Shown: positions 16,940 to 26,310, counted from the first letter of the stretch. The stretch: DNA of 64,000 nucleotides from CAXBCP01 sp963974055 (GCA_963974055.1 CAXBCP010000006.1:1-64000); one strand, 5' to 3'. Translations and numbers: made by a program. Notes: generated by a model from the sequence alone, not told the origin.

Positions 16940-18586
16940 ATGACCGAACGTAAAGACCCGCCGCGCAGCTATCCCGATCTGCACGACCACCTGAAGGCGC
17001 TCGAAGAGCGCGGCCTTCTGGTGACTGTCGACCGCGAAATCAACAAGGACACGGAGCTGCATCCGTTGGTGCGCTGGCAGTTCCGGGGCGGGATCGAGGA
17101 AAAGGACCGCAAGGCGTTCCTGTTCACGAACGTTGTGGATTCCAAGGGACGAAAATTCGACATACCGGTCGCCGTCGGCGTGCTGGCGGCCAGTCGCGAT
17201 ATTTATCGCACCGGCATCGGCTGCGAACTGAACGAGATCGAAGCGACCTGGAAACATGCGACGGCAAATCCGGTCGATCCGGTCGAAGTGAGCGATGCGC
17301 CATGCCAGGAAATCGTATGGCAGGGCGCGGACCTCGATGTGGACGGGCAGGGGCTTGACGGCGTGCCGGTGCCGATTTCAACCCCCGGCTGGGACAACGC
17401 GCCGTATACGACCCTGTCGCAATACATCACGAAGGATCCGGAAACCGGTATCCAGAATATGGGGAATTACCGCGGGCAGGTGAAGGGACAGAAACGGCTG
17501 GGAATGAACCCGTCGCTCGAACTGCGCCCGGGTATTTACGTTCACTGGGAAAAATACAAGAAAATGGGCAAACCGATGCCCGCGGCCGTCGTGCTCGGCG
17601 CGCCGCCCTCGGTCACGTTCACATCGGCGATCAAACTTCCGGAAGCGATGGATGAATTCCGCGTCGCAGGTGCGCTGGCCAAGGCGCCGATCAATATCGT
17701 AAAGGCGAAGACGGTCGATCTGATGGTCCCGGCTGAGGCCGAAATCGTCATCGAAGGGTATATCAGTACCGAATTCCTGGAACCGGAAGCGCCCTTCGGT
17801 GAATCCCACGGTCATGTGAACCTGCAGGAATACAACGCCTTCATGGACGTTACCTGCATTACCCGGAAGAAAGATGCGATTCTGACGTCGATCATCAGCC
17901 AGGTGACGCCGTCCGAATCGTCCGTCATCAAGCGTGTCGCGTACGAACCGATGTTCACCGAACATCTCCGCGATCATCTCGGCATCAAAGGCGTGATCCG
18001 GGTCTCGATGCACGAACCGCTGACGAATATCCGCAAGCTGATCGTCATCATCTGCGAACGCGGCATGCCGTCGACCGAAGTATGGCGCGCCATGTACGGG
18101 GCGGCGTCGCTGCATCGGGCAGCGGGCAAGTATGTCATCGCGGTAAACGACGACATCGACCCCGACAATGCCGATGCGGTGTTCTGGGCGATGGCCTATC
18201 GCGCCAACCCGGCGCTCGACGTTGAAATCCTGAAGCACCGGGATTCCGGCCACGGTCCGCGCAGTCCGCGTAATGGCGGCGAGGATGCGTCGGTACTGTT
18301 CGATGCGACCCTGAAAGAGGATTTCCCGCCGATCTCGCTGCCCAAGAAGGAGTTCATGGAGAACGCGAAGGAAATCTGGGAAGAACTGGGCCTGCCCGAA
18401 CTCAAGCCCCAGGTGCCGTGGCACGGGTATTCGCTCGGCGAATGGGAAGAGGAATTCGACGTCATGGCGAAGCGCGCCGTCGAGAGCGATTACTTCAAGA
18501 CGGGTGAAATTATTGCCCAGCGCCGGCGTAGCGACCTCGAGATGAATACGGAGGTCAGGACGCTGAAAGACGAAGACGACTGTTAG
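16940..18586 (+). CDS. UbiD family decarboxylase, copy 3
   Basis: A 548-residue UbiD enzyme with Arg178 in MGNYRGQ and Glu283/Glu288 in PEAPFGESHGH. It resembles copy 1 in the pocket-proximal QVTPSESSVIKRVAYEPMF and copy 2 in LNVTNC-type regions, as expected from tandem duplication. It is the last gene of the trio; a 250-base gap follows before the ThDP enzyme. Whether the three form hetero-oligomers or act on different acids cannot be told from sequence. Confidence 0.88.
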   Translation: MTERKDPPRSYPDLHDHLKALEERGLLVTVDREINKDTELHPLVRWQFRGGIEEKDRKAFLFTNVVDSKGRKFDIPVAVGVLAASRDIYRTGIGCELNEIEATWKHATANPVDPVEVSDAPCQEIVWQGADLDVDGQGLDGVPVPISTPGWDNAPYTTLSQYITKDPETGIQNMGNYRGQVKGQKRLGMNPSLELRPGIYVHWEKYKKMGKPMPAAVVLGAPPSVTFTSAIKLPEAMDEFRVAGALAKAPINIVKAKTVDLMVPAEAEIVIEGYISTEFLEPEAPFGESHGHVNLQEYNAFMDVTCITRKKDAILTSIISQVTPSESSVIKRVAYEPMFTEHLRDHLGIKGVIRVSMHEPLTNIRKLIVIICERGMPSTEVWRAMYGAASLHRAAGKYVIAVNDDIDPDNADAVFWAMAYRANPALDVEILKHRDSGHGPRSPRNGGEDASVLFDATLKEDFPPISLPKKEFMENAKEIWEELGLPELKPQVPWHGYSLGEWEEEFDVMAKRAVESDYFKTGEIIAQRRRSDLEMNTEVRTLKDEDDC

Positions 18587-18608
18587 ACCGTGCGGGGCGG
18601 GGCGTACA

Positions 18609-18642
18609 TTTGTTCAGGGCGTTTGTTTGTTCAGGGCGTTTG
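18609..18642. repeat. Two perfect 17-bp tandem repeats
   Basis: TTTGTTCAGGGCGTTTG occurs at 18609-18625 and again at once at 18626-18642, in the 250-base gap between ubiD copy 3 and the ThDP enzyme. It looks like a recent slippage duplication; I see no clear terminator in this gap. Confidence 0.8.
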
Positions 18643-18836
18643 TTGATTGTGTCATCGCGTGAAAACCCCGCTGCTGCCCCGCGGCGTTTCCTGTATCCGG
18701 ATATATCGGTTGCCGGTTGAGTGTCGAAAAATCACCCGTGCCGGATTGGCCTTTGACGGGCCGTCTGTCACAATCGCGAACTGAGCCGCCACCAGCAGTG
18801 ACGGACTGAATAATAAATAATAGCCGGGAACGTGAG

Positions 18837-20555
18837 ATGCCAAAAAAAACCCTCAAAAAATGTACTGTCGCGGATGCCTATCTCGCGGTTCTTGCCGACC
18901 GGGGCGTCGATTACCTGTTCGCCAATGCGGGTACCGATTTCGCGCCGCTGATTGAAGCGCTGGCCAAGGCCCAGACGCTCGGCACGCCGATCCCGGAGCC
19001 GATTACCTGTCCGCACGAAAACACCGCCCAGCACATGGCGATCGGCCACTACCTGGTGTCGGGCCGTCCGCAGATGACGATGATGCATGTCAATGTCGGC
19101 ACGGCGAATGCCATGAACGGCCTGCTGAATGCGGCGCGCGGCTATGTGCCGATGCTGTTCACGGCGGGGCGCACCCCGACCAACGAAGACACGTTGAAGG
19201 GGCATCGCAGCCTCGACATTCACTGGACCCAGGAAATGTACGACCAGGCGGGAATGACCCGCGAAGCGGTCAAATGGGATTACGAACTTCGCAACGGCGA
19301 ACAGGTCGCGACGATCATCGACCGCGCATTGTCGATCGCGATGAGCGAGCCGCGCGGTCCGGTTTACCTGTCATTGCCGCGCGAGGTGCTGTCGCTGGAA
19401 ATGGATGAATTCTCGTTCGATTCGCCGAACAGGATCCAGCCTGCCGCACCGCCCTATCCCGACCCGAATGCGCTGGACGAAGTTGCGTCGCTGCTGGCCA
19501 ACGCCGAGCGTCCGGTAATCATCACCAATTGGGGCGGACGTAATCCGGGGGTGATGGCGCCGCTGGTGGAACTGGCCGAGACCTATGCGATTCCCGTGGT
19601 CGAGTACCGCAACCGGTTTGTCGCCATGCCGCCGCGTCACCCGATGCATGCGGGCTACAACCCGAATCCCTATGTCGAGGATGCAGACGTTATCGTGGTC
19701 TTCGATACGGTGGTGCCGTGGCTGCCGTCGCAGGTTACGCCGCCCGACGGCTGCAAGGTGATTCACATTGCGGCGGACCCGATGTACACGATGATTCCGG
19801 TCCGTGGTTTTCCGGCCGACATTTCGCTGACCTGTCCTGCGGATATCGGTTTTCGCAGTCTGCTGCCGGTCATGGCCGAGCACGCCAGGGGCGCGAAAGA
19901 CAAAATCGCCATACGCCGCGACAAGATCACGGCTGCTCATCAGTCGCTTGAGGAAGCCTGGGCATCGAAGCTGTCGAAGGAAAAGGATCAGTCGCCGATT
20001 TCGCCGGCCTATATTTCGCATTGCCTGAACAACCTGCGCGATCCGGATACCATCATGGTCAAGGAATCGCCGCTGATGGGACAGTATGTCGATATTGACC
20101 GGCCCGGCACCATGCTGAACGCCGGGGCTGCGTCCGGCCTCGGGCACGGCATGGGCGTCGCGCTCGGCGCGCAGCTCGCGGCGCCGGACAAGCTTGTTAT
20201 CGGTACCGAAGGCGACGGCGCATACATGTTCAACGTGCCGATCTCGGCGCACTACGTGGCCGCCGAACAGAATCTGCCGATCCTGTGGGTGGTGTTCAAC
20301 AACCAGCATTGGCAGGCCGTCCACCGCTCGACAATGGGACTAACCCCGGATGGTTATGCCGCGAAGGCAAACCGGCAGCCGCTGACCCATTTCACGGTCG
20401 ATCAGCATTATGAAAAAGCGGTTGAGGTCTCCGGCGGCGCCGGCTTCCGGGTCAGCGAATCGAAAGACCTTATGCCGACGCTTGAAAAGGCGCTGGCGGT
20501 CGTCACCGGCGAGAAACGCCAGGCGCTTGTGAACGTGGTGTGCGGGCCCACGTAA
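18837..20555 (+). CDS. Thiamine-diphosphate-dependent enzyme (2-oxoacid decarboxylase/ALS-like)
   Basis: A 572-residue ThDP enzyme of the acetolactate synthase/benzoylformate decarboxylase superfamily. The cofactor-activating Glu is Glu61 in CPHENTAQHMAIG. The ThDP/Mg motif starts at 459 (GDGAYMFN) and ends in WVVFNNQHWQAVHR. A regulatory small subunit gene is absent, arguing against a biosynthetic acetolactate synthase. It sits directly before an FMN 2-hydroxy-acid oxidase and a second ThDP enzyme. A 2-oxoacid decarboxylase role in the same route is likely but inferred. Confidence 0.82.
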   Translation: MPKKTLKKCTVADAYLAVLADRGVDYLFANAGTDFAPLIEALAKAQTLGTPIPEPITCPHENTAQHMAIGHYLVSGRPQMTMMHVNVGTANAMNGLLNAARGYVPMLFTAGRTPTNEDTLKGHRSLDIHWTQEMYDQAGMTREAVKWDYELRNGEQVATIIDRALSIAMSEPRGPVYLSLPREVLSLEMDEFSFDSPNRIQPAAPPYPDPNALDEVASLLANAERPVIITNWGGRNPGVMAPLVELAETYAIPVVEYRNRFVAMPPRHPMHAGYNPNPYVEDADVIVVFDTVVPWLPSQVTPPDGCKVIHIAADPMYTMIPVRGFPADISLTCPADIGFRSLLPVMAEHARGAKDKIAIRRDKITAAHQSLEEAWASKLSKEKDQSPISPAYISHCLNNLRDPDTIMVKESPLMGQYVDIDRPGTMLNAGAASGLGHGMGVALGAQLAAPDKLVIGTEGDGAYMFNVPISAHYVAAEQNLPILWVVFNNQHWQAVHRSTMGLTPDGYAAKANRQPLTHFTVDQHYEKAVEVSGGAGFRVSESKDLMPTLEKALAVVTGEKRQALVNVVCGPT

Positions 20556-20636
20556 GCACGTCGTCCGAGCCTGGATCCGCGAGCTGCCCGGTTATGGATA
20601 CCGCGTATGCAGCGCGACAGATTTATCGTCGAACGG

Positions 20637-20657
20637 TATCGATTTATAAAATTGATA
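20637..20657. promoter_or_regulatory. Imperfect inverted repeat upstream of hydroxy-acid oxidase
   Basis: TATCGATTT (20637-20645) and AAATTGATA (20649-20657) pair at eight of nine positions over a three-base centre, in an AT-rich patch of the 208-base gap. This is a plausible operator. Confidence 0.35.
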
Positions 20658-20680
20658 TGGTCATGACCGGATCGCATCGC

Positions 20681-20699
20681 TAGATTACTTTCAAATCTA
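20681..20699. promoter_or_regulatory. Second inverted repeat upstream of hydroxy-acid oxidase
   Basis: TAGATT (20681-20686) and AATCTA (20694-20699) are perfect inverted arms seven bases apart, about 65 bases before the likely start at 20764. It may be a regulator site together with the repeat at 20637. Confidence 0.3.
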
Positions 20700-20763
20700 A
20701 GCAAGCGTCTGAAGAATGCGCAAAGCCCGGTCTATAAACGGGCACGCAGGGAGAGCTAAACGG

Positions 20764-21843
20764 GTGAACGATTTCGCCACGTTGCACGAGATTGTCAAAG
20801 CGGCACACCGGAACCTGTCTCCCGGCGCCTGGGATTATCTGACGGGCGGCGCCGATACGGAAACGGCGCTGTTGCGCAATCGGATGGCGTTGGACAGTCT
20901 GGCGTTTCGCCCCTCTGTATTGAACGATGTGCGCGACATCGATCTTTCTGCGTCCGTTCACGGCGTAAAATCCCGGTTGCCGGTCATCCTTGCGCCGATG
21001 GGATCGTTGGATGCGCTCGATCCCGGCGGCGCGATGTCGGTTGCGAAGGCCGCCGAGGAATTCGGCGTCATCAGCTATCTGAGTTCTGTCACGCAGCCCG
21101 GAATTGCCGAAATCGCTGCCGAGACGAAACACGAAAAGGTCTTCCAGCTTTATGTTCGCGGCGACCGCGACTGGGTTGCCGACATTACCAACAAGGCGAT
21201 TGATCTCGGCTATATCCAGTTCTGTCTGACCGTCGATGTGGCGCTGTATTCGCGGCGCGAACGCGACCTGATCAAGCGGTACAAACCGAGCGGGCGAAGC
21301 CGCAATAACGACGGCTGGGAATATCAGGCGGGACTCAACTGGGACCTGGTCAAATGGTTCAAGGACACCTGGGACATCCCGCTGATCCTCAAAGGCATTG
21401 CGACTGCGGAAGATGCGGCCCGTTGCATCGAGCATGGGGTCGAGGTCGTTTATGTGTCCAACCATGGCGGCCGCCAGCTCGATCATGGGCGGGGCACCAT
21501 CGATATGCTTCCGGAAATCGTGAAAGAGGTCGGCGGCCGGGCAGAGATCATCGTCGATGGCGGATTCTGCCGGGGTGCGGATATTGTCAAGGCGCTGGCG
21601 CGCGGCGCGGACGCGGTGGCGATCGGAAAAATACAGGGTCTCGGTCTCGGTGCGGACGGGCAGGCCGGGGTGCTCCGCGTCCTGGAACTGCTCGAAATAG
21701 AGATAAATACTGTCATGGGGTTGCTTGGCCTCGACAGTCTCGACAAACTTAGCGAAGAAATTCTTGAACCCGTGCAGCCTGTCGTGCCGCCCGGCGTTCT
21801 CAGTGCCTTTCCCTTTCTTAATCTTCCGTCTCAGGAGTACTGA
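20764..21843 (+). CDS. FMN-dependent alpha-hydroxy-acid oxidase/dehydrogenase
   Basis: A 359-residue member of the lactate oxidase/glycolate oxidase/mandelate dehydrogenase family, a (beta/alpha)8 barrel with FMN. Family blocks are ATLHEIVKAAHRNL, GAWDYLTGGADTET, the active-site His-Gly-Gly-Arg in VSNHGGRQLDHG and the phosphate-binding DGGFCRGADIVKALARGAD. It oxidises a 2-hydroxy acid to the 2-oxo acid. The GTG at 20764 with GGGAGAG eight bases before it matches the family N-terminus; an ATG 16 codons upstream (20716) is possible. It is four bases before the next ThDP gene, so they are co-translated. Confidence 0.87.
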   Translation: MNDFATLHEIVKAAHRNLSPGAWDYLTGGADTETALLRNRMALDSLAFRPSVLNDVRDIDLSASVHGVKSRLPVILAPMGSLDALDPGGAMSVAKAAEEFGVISYLSSVTQPGIAEIAAETKHEKVFQLYVRGDRDWVADITNKAIDLGYIQFCLTVDVALYSRRERDLIKRYKPSGRSRNNDGWEYQAGLNWDLVKWFKDTWDIPLILKGIATAEDAARCIEHGVEVVYVSNHGGRQLDHGRGTIDMLPEIVKEVGGRAEIIVDGGFCRGADIVKALARGADAVAIGKIQGLGLGADGQAGVLRVLELLEIEINTVMGLLGLDSLDKLSEEILEPVQPVVPPGVLSAFPFLNLPSQEY

Positions 21844-21847
21844 CAGC

Positions 21848-23662
21848 ATGAGCAAAATCGGCAAATACGACCGTCCCGTCGCCGGCGATAACAAACCCAT
21901 GGAATGGGTCAGCGACGTTTCCGCCGAAATGCTGCGGAAGCTTGGGATCAAGTATGTGTCTCTGAATCCTGGCGCGAGCTATCGCGGATTTCACGATTCC
22001 ATTGTGAACTATCTCGGAAACGAAGAGCCGCAGATGCTCTTGTGTCTGCATGAAGACCACGCGATTTCGATTGCCCATGGCTATTCGAAGGTCGCGGACG
22101 AAATGATGGGGGCCATCGTGCATTCGAATGTCGGGCTGATGCACGGCCTGATGGGCATTTTCAACGCCTGGTGCGATCGCGCGCCGATCTTCGTGATGGG
22201 GGCGACCGGTCCGGTTGATGCGCCGTTGCGCCGTCCCTGGATCGACTGGATTCACACCGCGAAGGACCAGGGCGCATTGTTGCGCAATTATGTGAAATAC
22301 GATGATGAACCGCGCTCTGCGGAAGCGATCGTGGAGACCATGCTGCGCGCCAATATCATGGCGCAGCAGGCGCCCAAGGGGCCGGTCTATGTCTGCTTCG
22401 ACGCCGGGCTGCAGGAAACGCCGCTGAAGGAAAACGAAGTCACCATTCCGGACGTATCGCGCTTCCAGCTTGCCGACGCCCCGCCCGCTTCGGCGGACGC
22501 GTTGGCGGAGACGGTGGAGTTGCTGGCCACCGCAAAGAATGCTGTGCTGATGTTCGGCCGCATGTCGGCGACGAAGGAAGGCTGGGAACGCCGCGTGAAG
22601 CTGGCCGAACTGACCGGTGCCGGCGTCGTGACGGATCTGAAGAACCGGGCATCGTTCCCGACCGGACACGCGCTGCATATCGGTTCGCCGTCGAACTGGG
22701 TCAGCCCGCTCGGGCAGGAAGAGATGATGACGGCGGACGTCATCGTCTCGTTCGACTGGATCGACCTTGCCGGTTCGCTGAAACCGCTTACTCCCCGCGG
22801 TGGCGTGCCGGGCAAGATCGTGAATTGCACGGTCGATTCATACGTTCACAATGGCTGGAGCGCCGATCATTTCGGTCTGGCGCCGGCAGACGTGCCTGTA
22901 CTGGCCGATCCCGACGTTTTCGTCGGCCAGTTGCTGGATGCGCTGGAAGCCAGGCTCGGCGGTAAATCCAAGTGGGATGGCAGCGCGAAGCCGAAACTGG
23001 AAGAGCCGGTACGGGAAGACAAGTCACCGGATGCAAAGATCGCACCGCGCGATATCGCCTATGCTCTGAAAGAGGCGCGTGGCGATCATCAGATCACCCT
23101 GACGCGGGTGCCGTTGGGATGGGCGTCTGAATCGTGGGATTTCGACCATCCGCAGGACTATCTCGGCAATGACGGCGGCGGCGGGCTCGGTTCGACGGCC
23201 GGCGGCGCGATCGGCGCGGCGCTCGCGCTGATGGAAAGCGAACGCATGGCGGTGGCGATCGTGGGCGACGGCGACTTCATGCAGGGCGGGTCCGCCCTGT
23301 GGACGGCGGCCCATTACAAAATCCCGGTGCTCTATATCATTTCCAATAACCGCTCGAACTTTAACGACGAGGTTCATCAGGAAGCGATGGCGACGCAGCG
23401 CAACCGGCCCGTGGAGAATCGCTGGATCGGTCAGCGCATCGACGAGCCGGCGCTTGACCTGGCGGGGTACGCGAGATCGCAGGGGGTTCAGTCGAACGGA
23501 CCGATCGAACAGGTCGGGGACCTCGTCGAAGCGTTCAAAAAAGGTCTGGCTGCCGTCGCTGCGGGCGAACCCTATCTGATCGATGTTGTCGTTCAGCCCG
23601 GGTATTCCGCCCCGATGGTGACCCGCGCGAGCGGTGAAGCCTCGACCGGCACGGCAAGCTGA
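21848..23662 (+). CDS. Thiamine-diphosphate-dependent enzyme, second copy
   Basis: A 604-residue ThDP enzyme. Glu69 in LHEDHAISIAHGY is the cofactor-activating residue, and GDGDFMQGGSALWTAAHYK followed by ISNNRSNFNDE is the ThDP/Mg site. It is only distantly like the ThDP gene at 18837. The start at 21848 follows CAGGAGTACTGACAGC; an in-frame upstream extension of 41 codons overlaps the oxidase and is rejected. Placed straight after a 2-hydroxy-acid oxidase, it likely decarboxylates or ligates the 2-oxo acid formed. It precedes an ABC importer by 15 bases, suggesting one long operon. Confidence 0.82.
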   Translation: MSKIGKYDRPVAGDNKPMEWVSDVSAEMLRKLGIKYVSLNPGASYRGFHDSIVNYLGNEEPQMLLCLHEDHAISIAHGYSKVADEMMGAIVHSNVGLMHGLMGIFNAWCDRAPIFVMGATGPVDAPLRRPWIDWIHTAKDQGALLRNYVKYDDEPRSAEAIVETMLRANIMAQQAPKGPVYVCFDAGLQETPLKENEVTIPDVSRFQLADAPPASADALAETVELLATAKNAVLMFGRMSATKEGWERRVKLAELTGAGVVTDLKNRASFPTGHALHIGSPSNWVSPLGQEEMMTADVIVSFDWIDLAGSLKPLTPRGGVPGKIVNCTVDSYVHNGWSADHFGLAPADVPVLADPDVFVGQLLDALEARLGGKSKWDGSAKPKLEEPVREDKSPDAKIAPRDIAYALKEARGDHQITLTRVPLGWASESWDFDHPQDYLGNDGGGGLGSTAGGAIGAALALMESERMAVAIVGDGDFMQGGSALWTAAHYKIPVLYIISNNRSNFNDEVHQEAMATQRNRPVENRWIGQRIDEPALDLAGYARSQGVQSNGPIEQVGDLVEAFKKGLAAVAAGEPYLIDVVVQPGYSAPMVTRASGEASTGTAS

Positions 23663-23677
23663 GCCGGGGAAGTAATC

Positions 23678-24484
23678 ATGGCTGATATTCTCGAAATAAA
23701 GAACGTCTCGAAGACGTACAACGCCGACGGCGATAACCCGGTAAAGGCGCTGGACGGGGTTAACCTGAATATCGCCGAGGGCGAATTCGTGTCGATCATC
23801 GGCCCGTCGGGTTGCGGGAAATCGACACTGTTCAACATCATCGGCGGTCTGATCGACGATCATGACGGCGAGGTCCTTATCGACGGCCACGAAGTGGACG
23901 GAGCGCATAAGGACGTGGGCGTCGTATTCCAGGAGGAATCCACGTTTCCGTGGCGCTCGACGCTGGACAATGTCGGTTTTCCGCTCGAAATCGAGGGGAT
24001 GGACAAGGCCGAACGCGATGTAATCGCCCGCAAGTTCATCAAGCTGGTCGGACTCGAAGGGTTCGAGAACCATTATCCGGCGCAATTGTCGGGTGGCATG
24101 AAGCAACGTACGGCGGTTGCCCGCACGCTTGCCTACGAACCGAGAATCATGCTGATGGACGAGCCGTTCGGCGCGTTGGACGAACAGACGCGGATGCTGC
24201 TGGGCGACAAGATGCTGGAAATCTGGACCGCCCTGAACCAGACGATGCTGCTGATCACCCATAACATCACCGAGGCGGTGCAGTTGTCCGACAGGGTGGT
24301 GGTGATGTCCTATCGCCCCGGCATTATCAAGGAAGTAATCGAAATTGATCTGCCGCGGCCGCGTTCGTCGGAAGTGATCGCGACGGCGGAATTCGGCACC
24401 TATGTCGGCAGGCTATGGACGCTGCTGCGCGAAGAGGCTTCACGCGGTATGGCCGATGCGGAGGCGTCGATCGCAGCCACCTAA
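23678..24484 (+). CDS. ABC transporter ATP-binding protein, NitT/TauT family
   Basis: A 268-residue ATPase of the nitrate/sulfonate/taurine type. It has Walker A (GPSGCGKST), Q-loop (VVFQEESTFPWRS), signature LSGGMKQRTAVAR, Walker B (RIMLMDEPFGALDEQ) and switch His (LLITHNITEA). It powers the importer formed with the two permeases at 25558 and 26292 and the binding protein at 24554. Confidence 0.92.
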   Translation: MADILEIKNVSKTYNADGDNPVKALDGVNLNIAEGEFVSIIGPSGCGKSTLFNIIGGLIDDHDGEVLIDGHEVDGAHKDVGVVFQEESTFPWRSTLDNVGFPLEIEGMDKAERDVIARKFIKLVGLEGFENHYPAQLSGGMKQRTAVARTLAYEPRIMLMDEPFGALDEQTRMLLGDKMLEIWTALNQTMLLITHNITEAVQLSDRVVVMSYRPGIIKEVIEIDLPRPRSSEVIATAEFGTYVGRLWTLLREEASRGMADAEASIAAT

Positions 24485-24553
24485 GACTCGTTAGCGTGCG
24501 AATAGAAATTGGACTAGACTTAACCAACAAACAACACAAAACGGGAGAGAATA

Positions 24554-25516
24554 ATGTCTAAACTATTGAAATCTATTGCAATTGCGACCGCCAGCGTCGC
24601 CGCTCTGGCAGCACCGGCGATGGCCATGGACAAGGTCCGTATGGTCAATAGCACCAAATTCGTGTTCGAATGCGAACATCCCTATACCGGGATCGAAGAG
24701 GGCATATTCAAGAAACACAATCTGGATGTGTCTCTGATCCACGGGTCCGGCGGCGCGGCATCGCTTCAGGCCGTCGTCACCGGCAGCCAGGACATTGTCT
24801 GGGGGAACGGCGTTCTCGGCGTGATTTCCGCGTATTCCAAGGGAGCTCCCGTCCGCATTCTCGGCAGCAATATCCGTGGTGTTCCCGACCTTTACTGGTA
24901 TGTGAAAGTCGATAGCCCCATCAAGTCGTTCAAGGATCTCGACGGCGGCAAGGTGATGGCCTATTCGCGTCCGGGATCGACGACCGACCTTGCGGCACGT
25001 TTCATCGCCGATGCGCTGAACATCAAGCCGAAATTCGTCTCTGTCGGCGGACCGGGCGGTTCGCGGACGCAGTTGATGTCAGGCCAGGTCGAAAGCGGCT
25101 GGTCTGTCTATCCGCTGAACAAGAATCTGCTGCGCGAAGGCAAGATTCGGATCATCGGTACGGGCAAGGAAGCGAAAGGGCTGGTCGGTGTGACCATCCG
25201 CGTGGTGGCTGCGAACCTGAACTGGCTCAACAAGAACCGCGAAACCGCAAAACGCCTGATGACGGCGCTCGATGAGTCCTTGAAGATGACCTACAACAGC
25301 GACAAGCGTCTGCAGGCCTATGCAAAACGCTGGAAGCTGAACTACGAGGATATCAAGACGGCGACCGAGGATACCCCGTATGAAGTGGCGTCACTCCTGC
25401 CGATTGCAGGTTTCGACAAGCTCAACGAGATTGCGTTTAAGAACAAGAAGATCAAGGAACTTCTCACGCCGGCGCAGTTGAAGGAGCTTATCCACCCGAT
25501 GGGCAACAAGCCCTGA
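24554..25516 (+). CDS. ABC transporter substrate-binding protein, NMT1/SsuA-like
   Basis: A 320-residue periplasmic protein with a signal peptide (LLKSIAIATASVAALAAPAM, ending near residue 24). The mature part follows the NitT/TauT binding-protein pattern: YTGIEEGIFKKHNLDVSLIH, GSQDIVWGNGVLGV and AYSRPGSTTDLAARF. GGGAGAGAATA precedes the ATG. The ligand is unknown; relatives bind sulfonates, pyrimidine precursors or aromatic acids. It is third in the transporter part of the island. Confidence 0.87.
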   Translation: MSKLLKSIAIATASVAALAAPAMAMDKVRMVNSTKFVFECEHPYTGIEEGIFKKHNLDVSLIHGSGGAASLQAVVTGSQDIVWGNGVLGVISAYSKGAPVRILGSNIRGVPDLYWYVKVDSPIKSFKDLDGGKVMAYSRPGSTTDLAARFIADALNIKPKFVSVGGPGGSRTQLMSGQVESGWSVYPLNKNLLREGKIRIIGTGKEAKGLVGVTIRVVAANLNWLNKNRETAKRLMTALDESLKMTYNSDKRLQAYAKRWKLNYEDIKTATEDTPYEVASLLPIAGFDKLNEIAFKNKKIKELLTPAQLKELIHPMGNKP

Positions 25517-25557
25517 TCGGCTGATACGGGACTGATAGCAGGGGAATGGCCGGTTAA

Positions 25558-26310
25558 ATGACCAAACTTTACAAAATGCCGATCGTCGTCGGCTTATTCG
25601 GGTTCATCGCGTGTGCTTTGGTGCTTGAATTTGCTGTCAATGTAGGCTGGGTCATGGAACTGGTCGTTCCCCGGCCGTCGGATACGATTCTGTCTTTTCC
25701 GGAAGTTCAGGCCGATATGGACCTGATCGGGAATTTTTTCGTCACGCTGGCGATGACGGCGGCGGCGACGGGGCTTGCCCTGATTATCGGTGTTCCGTTC
25801 GGGTATTTTCTTTACCGCAACACCCGCTTCGGAATTGCTTATGAGGGCTGGCTGGCGGCGGCCTTTGCGGCTCCGACGGTGCTGCTTTATCCACTGTTTC
25901 TCGTTATTTTCGGTCGCAGCCACGCGACACTGATCGCCATGGGTTTTATCCCGGGAGCTATACCGATCATCATCCAGACGCGGCAGGGTTTGCTTGGCGT
26001 TTCCAGGACCCTCCAGAATGTCGGGCGCAGCTTTAATGTGTCCGAACGTGACATGTTCTGGAAAATTCTGTTGCCGTCGGCCGTGCCGACCATTTTTACC
26101 GGCATACGCATCGGCGTGATGTACACGCTGGTGAACATCGTTGCCATCGAATACCTGATCGATTTCGGCGGGCTGGGCCGGATCGTGTCCGAGATGTATT
26201 TCCGCTTCGATACACCGGGTACCTATGCCAGCATCATTGCTGTCGTACTTGTCAGCGTCCTCTTTTACTGGGGTTTCGGAAGGGTTGAAAAATGGCTTCG
26301 ACCAGTGTGA
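25558..26310 (+). CDS. ABC transporter permease, NitT/TauT family, first
   Basis: A 250-residue inner-membrane permease of the binding-protein-dependent superfamily, with about six helices. The EAA-type loop that contacts the ATPase lies around RTLQNVGRSFNVSERDMFWK and ILLPSAVPTIFTGIRIG. It overlaps the next permease gene by 19 bases, so the two are coupled and likely form a heterodimer. Confidence 0.88.
   Translation: MTKLYKMPIVVGLFGFIACALVLEFAVNVGWVMELVVPRPSDTILSFPEVQADMDLIGNFFVTLAMTAAATGLALIIGVPFGYFLYRNTRFGIAYEGWLAAAFAAPTVLLYPLFLVIFGRSHATLIAMGFIPGAIPIIIQTRQGLLGVSRTLQNVGRSFNVSERDMFWKILLPSAVPTIFTGIRIGVMYTLVNIVAIEYLIDFGGLGRIVSEMYFRFDTPGTYASIIAVVLVSVLFYWGFGRVEKWLRPV

Noticed and set aside
14609..17257. 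882-codon open frame on the minus strand across ubiD copies 1 and 2
   Set aside because: It is antisense to two clear UbiD genes with conserved catalytic motifs; its translation is His/Arg-rich without any family pattern, a usual artefact of GC-rich DNA.
18837..23662. Calling the ThDP genes ilvB (biosynthetic acetolactate synthase)
   Set aside because: No ilvN-type small subunit or other branched-chain genes are near, and the context is catabolic.
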